DNA of 64,000 nt from Cognatilysobacter terrigena (GCF_004361065.1 NZ_SELT01000019.1:1-64000); one strand, 5' to 3'; shown: positions 43,045 to 51,482, counted from the stretch's first letter. Notes: generated by a model from the letters alone, not told the origin. Program-made: numbers and translations.

Positions 43045-43447
43045 CCAGCGGCCAGCCGCCGGCGACGGCGAGCGCCAGCACGACCCAGACCGCGTCGCGC
43101 CAGTCGTTCGCGAGGCCCGCCAGCGTCCATGCGTGGTGCGGGCCGAGCTTGCCGAGCGCTTCGATCGTGCCGCTGCCCAGCGGCACGCCGACGTTGATCG
43201 CGATGATCGACCAGTTCGCGAGGGCGACGAGCACGGTCGTCGATGCCAGCGCGACGACCGCGCGCAGGCCGGGACGCAGGGACGGGGCGAGTCCAAGCAC
43301 CCAGAGCACGTCGACCGCCCCGACGATCGCCATGAAGCTGCACTGCCGCTCCGAATAGAGCGCCGCCAGCGTCCACAGCGCGGCGAAGCCGAAAATCACC
43401 AGCGGCAGCAGGAACCCGGCGAGCCAGGCGGAACGGGTCGAAGGCAT
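43007..43447 (-). CDS. small membrane protein of unknown function
   Basis: The 146-residue protein has four hydrophobic segments: AWLAGFLLPLVIFGFAALWTL near residues 8-28 (written in the family as two halves), FMAIVGAVDVLWVLGLA near 38, LRAVVALASTTVLVALANWS near 62 and WVVLALAVAGGWPLV near 120. The codon pattern fits a real gene, and the hydrophobic profile is stronger than in a random antisense frame. No family was recognised. The start at 43447 lacks a clear ribosome-binding site. It overlaps the 3' end of pntB by 38 bases in the convergent direction. Confidence 0.65.
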   Translation of the reverse strand: MPSTRSAWLAGFLLPLVIFGFAALWTLAALYSERQCSFMAIVGAVDVLWVLGLAPSLRPGLRAVVALASTTVLVALANWSIIAINVGVPLGSGTIEALGKLGPHHAWTLAGLANDWRDAVWVVLALAVAGGWPLVSARRRPAPSAH

Positions 43448-43510
43448 CGGAACGGAACGCTGTAGCGGCTGCACAGGATAGCCGGCGGACAGGGAAGGGC
43501 CGGGAAACTG

Positions 43511-43525
43511 GACTAAAATGGTCGG
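43511..43525 (+). promoter_or_regulatory. IscR type 1-like site in the sufT promoter
   Basis: GACTAAAATGGTCGG fits the core of the IscR type 1 motif (GACTRWWWYAGTCRR) with one mismatch. TAAAAT inside it looks like a -10 box, so bound IscR would repress. The outer positions fit poorly. Confidence 0.5.
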
Positions 43526-43546
43526 AGTTGAGAGGTGCTCCGTCCG

Positions 43547-44104
43547 ATGTATTCCCGATCCAGTGAACCCGTCCGCTTTGAGCGCGACTGCGCGGCCGTG
43601 CTCGTCCCCCAGGGCGAGGCGGTGACGCTGCCTGCTGGCAGCGTCGGCTACATCACGCAGGCGCTGGGCGGCAGCTTCACGGTGTTCGTCGAAGGCAACT
43701 TGTTCCGCATCGCCGGCCGCGACGCCGATGCGATCGGCAAAGAGCCGCCGGCACCGCTGGAGCTGCAGGAGGGTGCGGACGACGCGGCGGTCGAGAAGCT
43801 GGTCTGGCAGCAGCTGCGGACCTGCTTCGACCCGGAGATCCCGATCAACGTGGTCGATCTCGGGCTGGTCTACAGCGTCGACGTGCTCGCGCACGAGGAA
43901 AAGCCGGGCGCGCGCCTGGTCCGCGTCGAGATGACGCTGACCGCGCCGGGCTGTGGCATGGGCGACGTGCTGGTCGCCGACGTGCGCGACAAGATCGAGC
44001 TGATCCCGACCGTCGCCGAAGCGGATGTCGACCTCGTGTTCGACCCGCCGTGGAACCGCTCGATGATGTCCGAAGCGGCGCGCCTCGAGACCGGAATGCT
44101 CTGA
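43547..44104 (+). CDS. sufT: Fe-S cluster assembly protein SufT
   Basis: The 185-residue protein belongs to the DUF59/MIP18 family of iron-sulfur cluster assembly factors, SufT type. The N-terminal 80 residues are the SufT-specific extension, with VTLPAGSVGYITQALGGSFTV. The DUF59 domain then shows LRTCFDPEIPINVVDLGLVY near 100, followed by LTAPGCGMGDVLVADVRDKI near 145, carrying the conserved Cys. PPWNRSMMSEAARLETGML closes the protein as in family members. The ATG at 43547 was chosen over one 12 bases upstream by family length. An IscR-like site in its promoter fits its function. No other suf genes are nearby. Confidence 0.92.
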   Translation: MYSRSSEPVRFERDCAAVLVPQGEAVTLPAGSVGYITQALGGSFTVFVEGNLFRIAGRDADAIGKEPPAPLELQEGADDAAVEKLVWQQLRTCFDPEIPINVVDLGLVYSVDVLAHEEKPGARLVRVEMTLTAPGCGMGDVLVADVRDKIELIPTVAEADVDLVFDPPWNRSMMSEAARLETGML

Positions 44105-44552
44105 CGCGCGGATTGCGCGTTCTCGTTGCGGCGTCCGCTTTCGGTCGGGTGGCGGATTCCAAAAGATCACGGTGTCGTCGGGCCTTGCCGCACGGGCGAA
44201 CGCCCGACGCGGCCTTCGGCCCGTGAACGGCTCTCGAACTACATAGCCTGGCCGAGCCGCGGCCGGACGTCGGGTCATGCTTGGCGGGTCGCAGTCTGCG
44301 CGCCTGTTTCGTGGTGTCCTGCAGCCGAACGGTCCAAGGGATGCGGGTTACCGCTTTTCCCCGTCCCTACCGTCCGTCAGCTCATCGGCGGGCCCGGATA
44401 CGCGGTCGCACGAAATGCTATGCCAACGGCAAAATTTGTGGACAGCGGACACGCTCCTGTCGCAATTCCATGCTGCGCCGCGCCATAGATGGTGACCGCG
44501 CGACATGACGCACGCGACGTCCCTGATGCCGACTCCAAGCAAAATCATCGAC

Positions 44553-44570
44553 TTACGCGTTTTAACGTAA
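44553..44570. repeat. AT-rich inverted repeat upstream of the protease
   Basis: TTACG (44553-44557) is mirrored by CGTAA (44566-44570), with CGTT and AACG pairing inside. It may bind a regulator. Confidence 0.5.
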
Positions 44571-44589
44571 ACCGCTCATCGGACCGGCC

Positions 44590-44609
44590 AAAAAATTTCA
44601 AAATTTTTT
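44590..44609. repeat. A-tract/T-tract palindrome
   Basis: AAAAAATTT and AAATTTTTT flank the bases CA. In DNA of this composition such a run is striking. It could be a curved-DNA or nucleoid-protein site, an UP element, or a bidirectional terminator. Confidence 0.6.
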
Positions 44610-44751
44610 GCGTGAAGGGCCCGACAGGGTTCCACCTTGCGTGACTGGACGCAGACGGATCGCGTCCAACCGTGCCCCAGTCGCTTCGCAAGCTGTGACC
44701 CCGGGGCTTCGCCGTCCAACTCTCCGGCGTTCCCACGTCAAGGAATTCTCG

Positions 44752-46974
44752 ATGTCGCACTCGACCTCCCGTTTGTGTTTCATGGCGCTGTCCCCGCTCG
44801 TCCTCGCGCTCGCCGCCGGCAGCGCCGGCGCCGCGACCCGCGTCGACCTGCAGAAGATGTCGCTCAACAAGGCGCAGGGCCAGTACAAGGCCGCGGTCGC
44901 CACGCTCGGCGCGGCTTCGGTCGCGAAGGATCGTCACGCCGAACTGATCGGCATGGATTCGCTGTCGGCGCTGAACCAGATCGGCTACGCCCAGGATCGC
45001 GACGGCACCAAGCACTACCGCTACCAGCAGACGTTCCGTGGCATTCCGGTGTTCGGTGAAAGCATCGCCGTCGCCGAGAACAGCAACGGGGTCAAGACGA
45101 TGTTCGGCCGCAAGGTCGATGGCCTCGCCGCCGAGATCCCGGCCGGCGCCGTGAAGCTCACCAGCGCGCAGGCGCTCGACGTCGGCAAGCGCGTCGGCCT
45201 CGGCCAGGGCATCGCCAAGGCGGCGACTCGCAACGAGAAGTCCGACCTCATGATCTACGTCGACGACGCCGGCCACGCGCATCGCGCGTACGTCGTGTCG
45301 TACTTTGCGGACGGCAACGGCGTCGCGGCGACGCGTCCGTTCGTCATCGTCGATGCCAACAGCGGCACGGTGCTGAAGCGCTGGGAAGGCCTGACGAGCG
45401 CAGCCGTCGGCACGGGCCCGGGCGGCAACGCCAAGACGGGTCAGTACGAGTGGGGTTCGGGCGGCCGCTACGGCTACCTCGACGTCACCCAGTCGGGTAC
45501 GACGTGCACGATGAACAACACCAACGTGAAGTCGGTGAACCTCAACGGCGGCACGACGGGCACGACGGCGTACTCGTACACCTGCCCGCGCAACACGTAC
45601 AAGGCCATCAACGGCGCGTACTCGCCGATCAACGACGCCCACTACTTCGGCGGCGTGATCACCAACATGTACCCGGCGTACACCGGCTACAACGCGCTGA
45701 GCTTCCAGCTCGTCATGCGCGTGCACTACAAGACGAGCTACGAGAACGCGTTCTGGGACGGCTCGACCATGTCGTTCGGTGACGGCGCGACCACGTTCTA
45801 TCCGCTGGTCTCGGCCGACGTCGCGGGCCACGAGGTGTCGCACGGCTTCACCGAGCAGCACTCGAACCTGACGTACTCCGGCCAGTCGGGCGGCATGAAC
45901 GAAGCCTTCTCCGACATGGGCGGCGAAGCGACCGAGTACTACTGGAAGGGTTCGTCCGACTTCAACGTCGGCACCGAGATCTTCAAGAACTCGGGCGCGC
46001 TGCGTTACATGTGCAACCCGACCGCCGACGGCGCGTCGATCGACAACGCCGCGAACTACACGTCGAGCCTCGACGTGCACTACAGCTCGGGCGTCTACAA
46101 CAAGGCGTTCTGCACCCTGGCCAAGACCACGGGCTGGAGCGTGCCGACGGCGTTCAAGGTGTTCGCCCGTGCGAATGCCCTGTACTGGACGGCGAGCAGC
46201 ACGTTCAACTCCGGCGCCTGCGGCGTGCAGACGGCGGCCCAGGATCTCGGCCTGAACGTCGCCGACGTCACCGCGGCGTTCAACGTCGTCGGCGTCAGCT
46301 GCGCGGGCGGTGGCGGTGGCGGCGGTACGGCCACGGCGATCAGCAACGGCGTGCCGGTCACCGGCATCTCCGGTGCGTCGGGCAGCGACAAGTACTACAA
46401 GCTCGATGTCCCGGCCGGCGCCACGAACCTCAAGTTCGTGACCTCGGGCGGCACGGGTGACGTGGACGTCTACGCCAAGCTCGGCTCCAACCCGACCACG
46501 ACCAGCTACACCTGCAAGTCCGAAGGCAGCAGCACCGCCGAGACCTGCACGGTGGCGACGGCGTCGGCCGGCACCTACTACGTCCTGCTGCACGGCTATG
46601 CCGCGTACTCGGGCGTGACGCTGACCGGTAGCTACACGACCGGTGGTGGCGGTGGCGGTGGCACGGTGCTGACGAGCGGCGTGCCGGTGACCCTGCCGAG
46701 CGTCGCGACGGGTGGCGTATCGTCGAACTACACGCTGACGGTTCCGGCCGGCAAGACCAGTGTCGTGTTCACGATCTCCGGTGGTACCGGTGACGCCGAC
46801 ATGTACGTCCGCATCGGCGCCGCGCCGACGACGACCACGTACAACTGCCGTCCGTACCTGTCCGGCAATGCCGAGACCTGCACGTTCAACGCGCCGGCCG
46901 CCGGTACGTACTACGTGAACGTCCGCGCCTACGCGGCGTACTCGGGTGTCTCGCTGAAGGGCACCATCAACTGA
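44752..46974 (+). CDS. secreted M4-family (thermolysin-like) metalloprotease with two PPC domains
   Basis: The 740-residue secreted protease has a signal peptide ending near AGAA at residue 28. A propeptide follows with KHYRYQQTFRGIPVFGESIAV near 88 (written in parts), an FTP/PepSY region that keeps the enzyme inactive and helps folding. The catalytic domain starts near 220. HEVSH gives zinc ligands H360 and H364, and the third ligand is E384 in GGMNEAFSDMGGE. Two PPC domains follow, about 530-625 and 640-740, each introduced by a Gly-rich linker and each ending with TYYVxLxxYAAYSGVxLxG. PPC domains are usually removed after secretion. AAGGAA stands before the ATG. Such enzymes serve lysis of other microbes or protein digestion in Lysobacter. 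Confidence 0.96.
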   Translation: MSHSTSRLCFMALSPLVLALAAGSAGAATRVDLQKMSLNKAQGQYKAAVATLGAASVAKDRHAELIGMDSLSALNQIGYAQDRDGTKHYRYQQTFRGIPVFGESIAVAENSNGVKTMFGRKVDGLAAEIPAGAVKLTSAQALDVGKRVGLGQGIAKAATRNEKSDLMIYVDDAGHAHRAYVVSYFADGNGVAATRPFVIVDANSGTVLKRWEGLTSAAVGTGPGGNAKTGQYEWGSGGRYGYLDVTQSGTTCTMNNTNVKSVNLNGGTTGTTAYSYTCPRNTYKAINGAYSPINDAHYFGGVITNMYPAYTGYNALSFQLVMRVHYKTSYENAFWDGSTMSFGDGATTFYPLVSADVAGHEVSHGFTEQHSNLTYSGQSGGMNEAFSDMGGEATEYYWKGSSDFNVGTEIFKNSGALRYMCNPTADGASIDNAANYTSSLDVHYSSGVYNKAFCTLAKTTGWSVPTAFKVFARANALYWTASSTFNSGACGVQTAAQDLGLNVADVTAAFNVVGVSCAGGGGGGGTATAISNGVPVTGISGASGSDKYYKLDVPAGATNLKFVTSGGTGDVDVYAKLGSNPTTTSYTCKSEGSSTAETCTVATASAGTYYVLLHGYAAYSGVTLTGSYTTGGGGGGGTVLTSGVPVTLPSVATGGVSSNYTLTVPAGKTSVVFTISGGTGDADMYVRIGAAPTTTTYNCRPYLSGNAETCTFNAPAAGTYYVNVRAYAAYSGVSLKGTIN

Positions 46975-46982
46975 TGGTGATG

Positions 46983-47008
46983 CGCGCCGGGTTCGCCCGG
47001 CGCGTTTT
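46983..47008 (+). terminator. terminator 1 after the M4 protease
   Basis: CGCGCCGGG (46983-46991), loop TTCG, CCCGGCGCG (46996-47004), then TTTT. Confidence 0.85.
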
Positions 47009-47032
47009 CCGCACGGATGCAGAAACGAAAGA

Positions 47033-47058
47033 CCCCGGCTTCGGCCGGGGTTTTTTTT
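47033..47058. terminator. terminator 2, shared with the convergent asparaginase-like gene
   Basis: CCCCGGC (47033-47039), loop TTCG, GCCGGGG (47044-47050), then eight T. An A-rich segment (gaaacgaaaga) precedes it, so it can also stop the minus-strand transcript. Confidence 0.88.
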
Positions 47059-47085
47059 ATTGCGTGACGCGTAGGGAGGTCGACG

Positions 47086-47574
47086 TCAGTCGATCGGTTC
47101 GAAGCGGTTGGCCTCGACGTTCTTGCGCACCTTGAGCGGATCCCAGATGCGGCCGTTCATCGCGATGTACACGCCCGGCGGCAATGCCTGCACCGCGCCG
47201 ACGGCGGTGCCGATGTTGAACTCGGCATCCGAGCCGCGGAAGCGTGCGGGATTGAGCGCCCCGGTCAGCACGATCGTCTTGTCGGTCAGCGACGCCAGCA
47301 CCTGCGCCGTCTGCACCATGCTGTCGGTGCCATGCGTCACCAGGATGTGGCGCGCCGGCTGCGCGGCGATGGTCGCGCGCACGAGCTCGCGATCGGCGTC
47401 GGTGATATGCAGCGAATCCTTGCGCAGGATCGGGATGACGTTGAAGCGGAACGCGACGCCGAGTTCTTCGAGGATGCGGCCGATCTGCGGCTCGCCGACC
47501 TGGAAATCCGACTTGTCGTCGAAGTAGATCTTGTCGATCGTGCCGCCGGTGGTGACGATGCAGAGCTGGTCCAT
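47086..47574 (-). CDS. short asparaginase-domain protein
   Basis: The 162-residue protein contains only the N-terminal domain of type I/II L-asparaginase. IVTTGGTIDKIYFDD at the start carries the nucleophile Thr motif (TGGTI). ILVTHGTDSMVQTAQVLAS near residue 77 carries the second catalytic set (HGTDSM), followed by KTIVLTGALNP. The C-terminal domain of about 150 residues is absent, and the stop is followed directly by the shared terminator, so this is not a window truncation. Enzymatic activity is not assured. It is downstream of the TPR-sulfotransferase on the same strand, 36 bases away. Confidence 0.88.
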   Translation of the reverse strand: MDQLCIVTTGGTIDKIYFDDKSDFQVGEPQIGRILEELGVAFRFNVIPILRKDSLHITDADRELVRATIAAQPARHILVTHGTDSMVQTAQVLASLTDKTIVLTGALNPARFRGSDAEFNIGTAVGAVQALPPGVYIAMNGRIWDPLKVRKNVEANRFEPID

Positions 47575-47610
47575 GCCGCTATTTTGCGCGAAATCGCGCC
47601 GGCCGCGGGC

Positions 47611-49185
47611 TCAGTCGGCCGCGAGCGCCCGGCGCAGCGGGTCCAGCAGCGCGCCGTAAGCGGCGGCGCGCGCGGTATCGGCCCGCAGCGGTTGGCGGAC
47701 CTGCGCAGCGCTGGCCGTTCGCACGCTGCGCGTGGCGGCATGGAAGTCGAGGCAGCGTTCGTCGAACGGGAGGCCGCAGGCGTCGAGCAGGGCGCGGATA
47801 CGTTCTTCGGGTGCGGCGACGAGATCCTCGTAGCGCTGCAGCAGGATGTGCTGCGGATCGCGCGCGCGCCAGGCGTCCATCGCTTGCCCACAGATCCGCA
47901 GGTAGGCGCCGATGTCAGCGAGGTCGCAGGAGAAGTGCGGGAGCTGGAAGAACTGCTGGCGGAAGCACGACCAGCCCGTTTCCAGCGGATCGCGACGCAC
48001 CTCGAGCACCGTCGCGCCGGGAAGCATCGCGCGCAGGATGCCGGCGTGTTTCCAGTTCTCCGGCATCTTGTCGGTGAAGCGTGGCCGCTTGGCGCGCCAC
48101 CGCGCGGTACGTGCAAGGTAGTCGCGCCCCAAACGCAGCCAGTCCTCGGCCGTCGCCTGCGCCACCCACTGCGGGTACGGCTGGCCGCGGCGCGACGATT
48201 CCTCCTGCACGATCTGGCCTAGATCCGGCAACTCGCTCGCGCCTTCGACCTCGGGATGCGCCGCGAGGATCTGTTCGAACAGCGTCGAGCCCGAACGCGG
48301 CAGGCCGACTATGAAGATCACTTCGTGGCCGAGCGAGGGGTCGAGCGGTGCGGGCAGGTCGGCGGTCGCGACGAGGGCGGCGTCGACGTAACCGCGCAAC
48401 GCCTCTGCACTCCAAGGGGCGCGAGCACGCAATGCCGCGTTCGCAGCCGACAAGGCGGCGAACGCCTGCGGATGGCGGCCGCGATCTTCTTCGAGTCGGC
48501 CCAGCGCGTAGCCCATCGCGATTCGATCAGTGTCGACGATGTCGCGCCGGCGCAGCAGCGTTTCGAGTTGCACCGCGTCCGCGTCGGTCAATGCGCGCGT
48601 GCGGATGCTGGACAGGCCACGCCAGGCGTCGCCGCAGGCCGGGTACTGACGCAACACGTCGCGGTAGTGCGCAATCGCCTCGTCGAATCGACCGAGGTGC
48701 ACGAGTGCGTCCGCGAGCAGGATCCGCGCAGGCACCATCGCGGGTGCGAGTTCGGCAGCGCGGTGCAGGATGCCGACGGCCTCTTCGCTGTCGCCACGCT
48801 GCTGCAGGCTGCGGCCGAGGTTGAACCACGGCATCGGTTCCTGCGGGGCTAGTTCCGCCGCGCGACGCCAGCTCGCGATCGCGGCATCCGTGTCGCCCGA
48901 TGCCGCCTGCGCGCTGCCGAGATCGCAGATCAGCAGGGCATCGTCCGGATGCAACTCGACGGCGTGCCGGAATACGTCGAGTGCCTTCGCGCGCTCGCCG
49001 CGTCGACCGTGCAGCAGGCCTGACAGCCGCAGCGCCTCCGCGTGGCCCGGCACCGCCGCCAGAACGCCATCGATACGACGTCGCGCTTCGTCCGGGCGGT
49101 TGTCACGAATGGCCCGCGCCGCAGCGTGAAGCTCCGCGACCTGCGCGGCGTCGAGCCCCGCCATCCGCGGTTCGGCGTTCGTCAC
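47611..49185 (-). CDS. TPR-repeat sulfotransferase
   Basis: The 524-residue protein fuses about five tetratricopeptide repeats (residues about 10-200, for example ALDVFRHAVELHPDDALLICDLG) to a sulfotransferase domain. The PAPS 5'-phosphosulfate loop is VGLPRSGSTLFEQILAAHPEV near 270. The 3'-phosphate region is VLEVRRDPLETGWSCFRQQF near 398, and LRYEDL-like LLQRYEDLVAAPEERI is near 453. It would move sulfate from PAPS to a protein or sugar. The substrate is unknown. GTG at 49185 overlaps the stop of the DUF2069 gene (GTGA), which fixes the start. Confidence 0.93.
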   Translation of the reverse strand: MTNAEPRMAGLDAAQVAELHAAARAIRDNRPDEARRRIDGVLAAVPGHAEALRLSGLLHGRRGERAKALDVFRHAVELHPDDALLICDLGSAQAASGDTDAAIASWRRAAELAPQEPMPWFNLGRSLQQRGDSEEAVGILHRAAELAPAMVPARILLADALVHLGRFDEAIAHYRDVLRQYPACGDAWRGLSSIRTRALTDADAVQLETLLRRRDIVDTDRIAMGYALGRLEEDRGRHPQAFAALSAANAALRARAPWSAEALRGYVDAALVATADLPAPLDPSLGHEVIFIVGLPRSGSTLFEQILAAHPEVEGASELPDLGQIVQEESSRRGQPYPQWVAQATAEDWLRLGRDYLARTARWRAKRPRFTDKMPENWKHAGILRAMLPGATVLEVRRDPLETGWSCFRQQFFQLPHFSCDLADIGAYLRICGQAMDAWRARDPQHILLQRYEDLVAAPEERIRALLDACGLPFDERCLDFHAATRSVRTASAAQVRQPLRADTARAAAYGALLDPLRRALAAD

Positions 49186-49520
49186 GACCGCTGCGCCTTG
49201 CGCGCTCCGAAGCGGGCACGCAGCCCCGGGAGGCTCGCGGAGAAGATCACGACCAGCGCGAGTGCGACTTCCGCCAACGCCCAACCGCGTTCGCCCGGCC
49301 GCGTCCACGCGACCATGACCCCGTGCGAGAACCACAGCAGCGCGAGCATGCCCGACCACAGCCCCGCGGCCCGGCGACGTGCGACGACGCCGGCAAGGCA
49401 TGCAACCACCGGCAGCGCGAACACGAACACGGCGACCCACTCGCCGCGCATGCCGAACCACGCCACGAACACCAGCGCGAGCGCGGCCAATGCCAGCGTG
49501 AGCAGCGAGCGCGCGCTCAT
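49182..49520 (-). CDS. DUF2069 membrane protein
   Basis: The 112-residue protein has four hydrophobic segments: LLTLALAALALVFVAWFG at 6-23, WVAVFVFALPVVACLAGVVA at 28-47, LWSGMLALLWFSHGVMVAW at 54-72 and ALAEVALALVVIFSASLPG at 80-98. This matches DUF2069, a four-helix membrane family found next to wrbA in gammaproteobacteria. The function is unknown. Its ATG overlaps the wrbA stop (ATGA), and its stop overlaps the sulfotransferase start. Confidence 0.88.
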   Translation of the reverse strand: MSARSLLTLALAALALVFVAWFGMRGEWVAVFVFALPVVACLAGVVARRRAAGLWSGMLALLWFSHGVMVAWTRPGERGWALAEVALALVVIFSASLPGLRARFGARKAQRS

Positions 49521-50107
49521 GCGAGCTTCGCCGCGAGCGTGGCGATGCGCCGACCGAGCGCACGTGCGAGATGCGCTTCGTCGTCATCGACGGGCTGGTC
49601 GTCGCGTACGCCCGCGACATGGCTCGCGCCGTACGGCGTGCCGCCCGTGCGCGTCGAGCTCAGGCGCGGTTCGGTGTATGGAATGCCGGCGACCACGCAG
49701 CCGTGGTGCAGCAGCGGCAACATCATCGAGATGAGCGTCGATTCCTGGCCGCCGTGCATCGTGGACGACGAGGTGAACGCGCCCGCAGGCTTGCCGACCA
49801 GCGTGCCGCTCGCCCAGTCGCCGCCGAGGCCATCGATCCAGTGCTTGAGTGGCGCGGCCATGTTGCCGAAGCGCGTCGGGCTGCCGATCAGGAGGCCTGC
49901 GCATTCCTGCAGATCGCGCGATTCGACGTAGGGTGCGCCGTCGTCCGGCACGGGCGGCGCGGCGGTCGTCGTGACCGGGGCCACCGGCGGCACCGTGCGC
50001 AGGCGCGCCTGCATCCCTGCGACTTCCTCGACGCCGCGCGCGACCTGCCGGGCCAGGCGCGCCACTGCGCCGTTGCGGCTGTAGTACACGATCAGGACGT
50101 CAGGCAT
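49517..50107 (-). CDS. wrbA: NAD(P)H:quinone oxidoreductase WrbA
   Basis: The 196-residue flavodoxin-like enzyme reduces quinones by two electrons, protecting against redox cycling. The FMN phosphate loop is VYYSRNGAVARLARQVARG near residue 7. GLLIGSPTRFGNMAAPLKHW is near 75 and SSTMHGGQESTLISMMLPLLHHG near 112 (in two parts), both typical of WrbA. It starts the minus-strand operon wrbA - DUF2069 - TPR-sulfotransferase - short asparaginase. It is divergent from yihY. Confidence 0.95.
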   Translation of the reverse strand: MPDVLIVYYSRNGAVARLARQVARGVEEVAGMQARLRTVPPVAPVTTTAAPPVPDDGAPYVESRDLQECAGLLIGSPTRFGNMAAPLKHWIDGLGGDWASGTLVGKPAGAFTSSSTMHGGQESTLISMMLPLLHHGCVVAGIPYTEPRLSSTRTGGTPYGASHVAGVRDDQPVDDDEAHLARALGRRIATLAAKLA

Positions 50108-50210
50108 CGGAAGTCGCACGCAGTGATGGACGCCGAGAATAACGCGTCCGCATGCGGGCTCCGCGCCTCGCGACGCCACCGCGGCGCCCGTTCGGTTAGG
50201 CTGCGCCGCG

Positions 50211-51482
50211 ATGGAGCTGCCCTATCTCTTGAGCCTCGTGAGCCCGCGCCTGCGCGACCGCGCGCGGGCGCTGGCGTTCTTCCGTTTCCTCGGCCGGCGA
50301 TTCCTCGACGACGAACTGTTCCAGGCTGCCGGCGCGCTGTCGTTCACGACGCTGTTCGCGCTCGTCCCGCTGTCGATGGTGGTGTTCGGCGCGCTGTCGG
50401 CCTTCGAATCGCTGCGCCCGTTGTCGCGCCAACTCGCGGACTACGTGTTCTCCAACTATGTTCCCGGCGTCGCACGGTCGGCGCAGAACTACCTGCTGCA
50501 GATCGCGGCATCGAACACCGGCAAGCTGACGTCCACGGGCGTGGTCGCGCTGGTGATCTCGGTGCTCGTCACGCTCACCAGCGTCGAGACGACGTTCAAC
50601 AACATCTGGCGCGTCAAGGCGGCGCGCCCCAAGTTCGGGCGCTTCCTCGTCTACTGGACGGTGCTGACGCTGGGCGCCGTGTTTGCTGCGGCGAGTCTCG
50701 CCATCTCGGCGCGCTTCTTTGCGATGGCCATGTTCGCGACGCGTGCCGGCCACGTGCTCGAGTCCTTCATGCTCAGCCTGACGCCGCTGCTGATCGAAGT
50801 GGCGGCGTTCGCGACGATGTACCGCGTCGTGCCGCATCGCACGGTCAAGTGGCGGCATGCGCTGTCGGGTGCCGCGCTCGCGACGCTCGGCTTCGAGCTC
50901 GCGAAGTGGGGCATGGGCGCCTACCTCACCAGCTTCAACAGCTACGCGAAGATCTACCAGCAGCTCGCGATCATTCCGATCTTCCTGCTGTGGGTGTACG
51001 TCGGATGGGTCGCGATTCTTCTCGGCGCGTCGTTCGCGGCATCGGTGTCGGCCTTCCGTTATCAACCGGCGAGCCAGCGCCTGCCGCCGGGTTACGAGAT
51101 CTACGGCCTGCTGCGCATGCTCGCGCGCTTCGACGAAGCGCGTCATACCGGCAAGGGCCTGCACGCCGACGCGATCCAGCGCATGGAGCCCATGCTCACC
51201 GACGCGATGATCCAGCAGTTCATCGCGCAACTCAGTTCGATCCACGTCCTGCAGCGCGCCGAAACGGGCGAGTGGCTGCTGACGCGCGATCTCGACACGC
51301 TCACGCTCGCCGAACTGTACGAAGCCTGCCACCTGCGCATTCCCATCGCCGAGGCGCATCTGCCGTGTCGCGACGACGCCCTCGGCGCACAGGTCACGCG
51401 CACGATCGACGACCTGCGCATTCCACTCCGCGACTTGCTCAAGCGTCGCGTCAACACCGTCTGGTCCGGAGATTCCGCATGA
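50211..51482 (+). CDS. YihY family inner membrane protein
   Basis: The 423-residue protein has about six membrane segments in its first 285 residues, with the family motifs ALSFTTLFALVPLSMVVFG near residue 43, TFNNIWRVKAARPKFGRFLVYWTVLTL near 128 (in parts) and LWVYVGWVAILLGASFAASV near 262. It is UPF0761/YihY type, formerly called ribonuclease BN in error. The C-terminal 130 residues are soluble, a winged-helix-like region with REMARFDEARHTG-type helices. The role is unknown. A TAGGCT hexamer ends eight bases before the ATG, so a leaderless transcript is possible. Its stop overlaps the next start. Confidence 0.92.
   Translation: MELPYLLSLVSPRLRDRARALAFFRFLGRRFLDDELFQAAGALSFTTLFALVPLSMVVFGALSAFESLRPLSRQLADYVFSNYVPGVARSAQNYLLQIAASNTGKLTSTGVVALVISVLVTLTSVETTFNNIWRVKAARPKFGRFLVYWTVLTLGAVFAAASLAISARFFAMAMFATRAGHVLESFMLSLTPLLIEVAAFATMYRVVPHRTVKWRHALSGAALATLGFELAKWGMGAYLTSFNSYAKIYQQLAIIPIFLLWVYVGWVAILLGASFAASVSAFRYQPASQRLPPGYEIYGLLRMLARFDEARHTGKGLHADAIQRMEPMLTDAMIQQFIAQLSSIHVLQRAETGEWLLTRDLDTLTLAELYEACHLRIPIAEAHLPCRDDALGAQVTRTIDDLRIPLRDLLKRRVNTVWSGDSA

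Larger units (their letters stand above)
44105..44751. other. 647-base non-coding stretch upstream of the M4 protease
   Basis: No reading frame here shows the codon bias of the neighbours. A GC hairpin cgggcgaacgcccg lies at about 44196-44209 and could end the sufT transcript. AT-rich segments appear from 44425 on, ending with two palindromes at 44553-44570 and 44590-44609. The length is unusual for this compact genome. It probably holds the regulatory region for the secreted protease, or an unrecognised small RNA. Confidence 0.55.

Noticed and set aside
44126-44508. Several overlapping small open frames of 70-120 codons in the gap before the M4 protease.
   Set aside because: None has a ribosome-binding site, codon bias or recognisable protein features; three frames overlap in the same stretch, as expected of non-coding GC-rich DNA.
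44545-46593. A minus-strand open frame of about 680 codons opposite the M4 protease.
   Set aside because: The plus-strand protease has HEVSH, the third zinc ligand and two PPC domains. The antisense translation is Arg/Val/Gly-rich without motifs.
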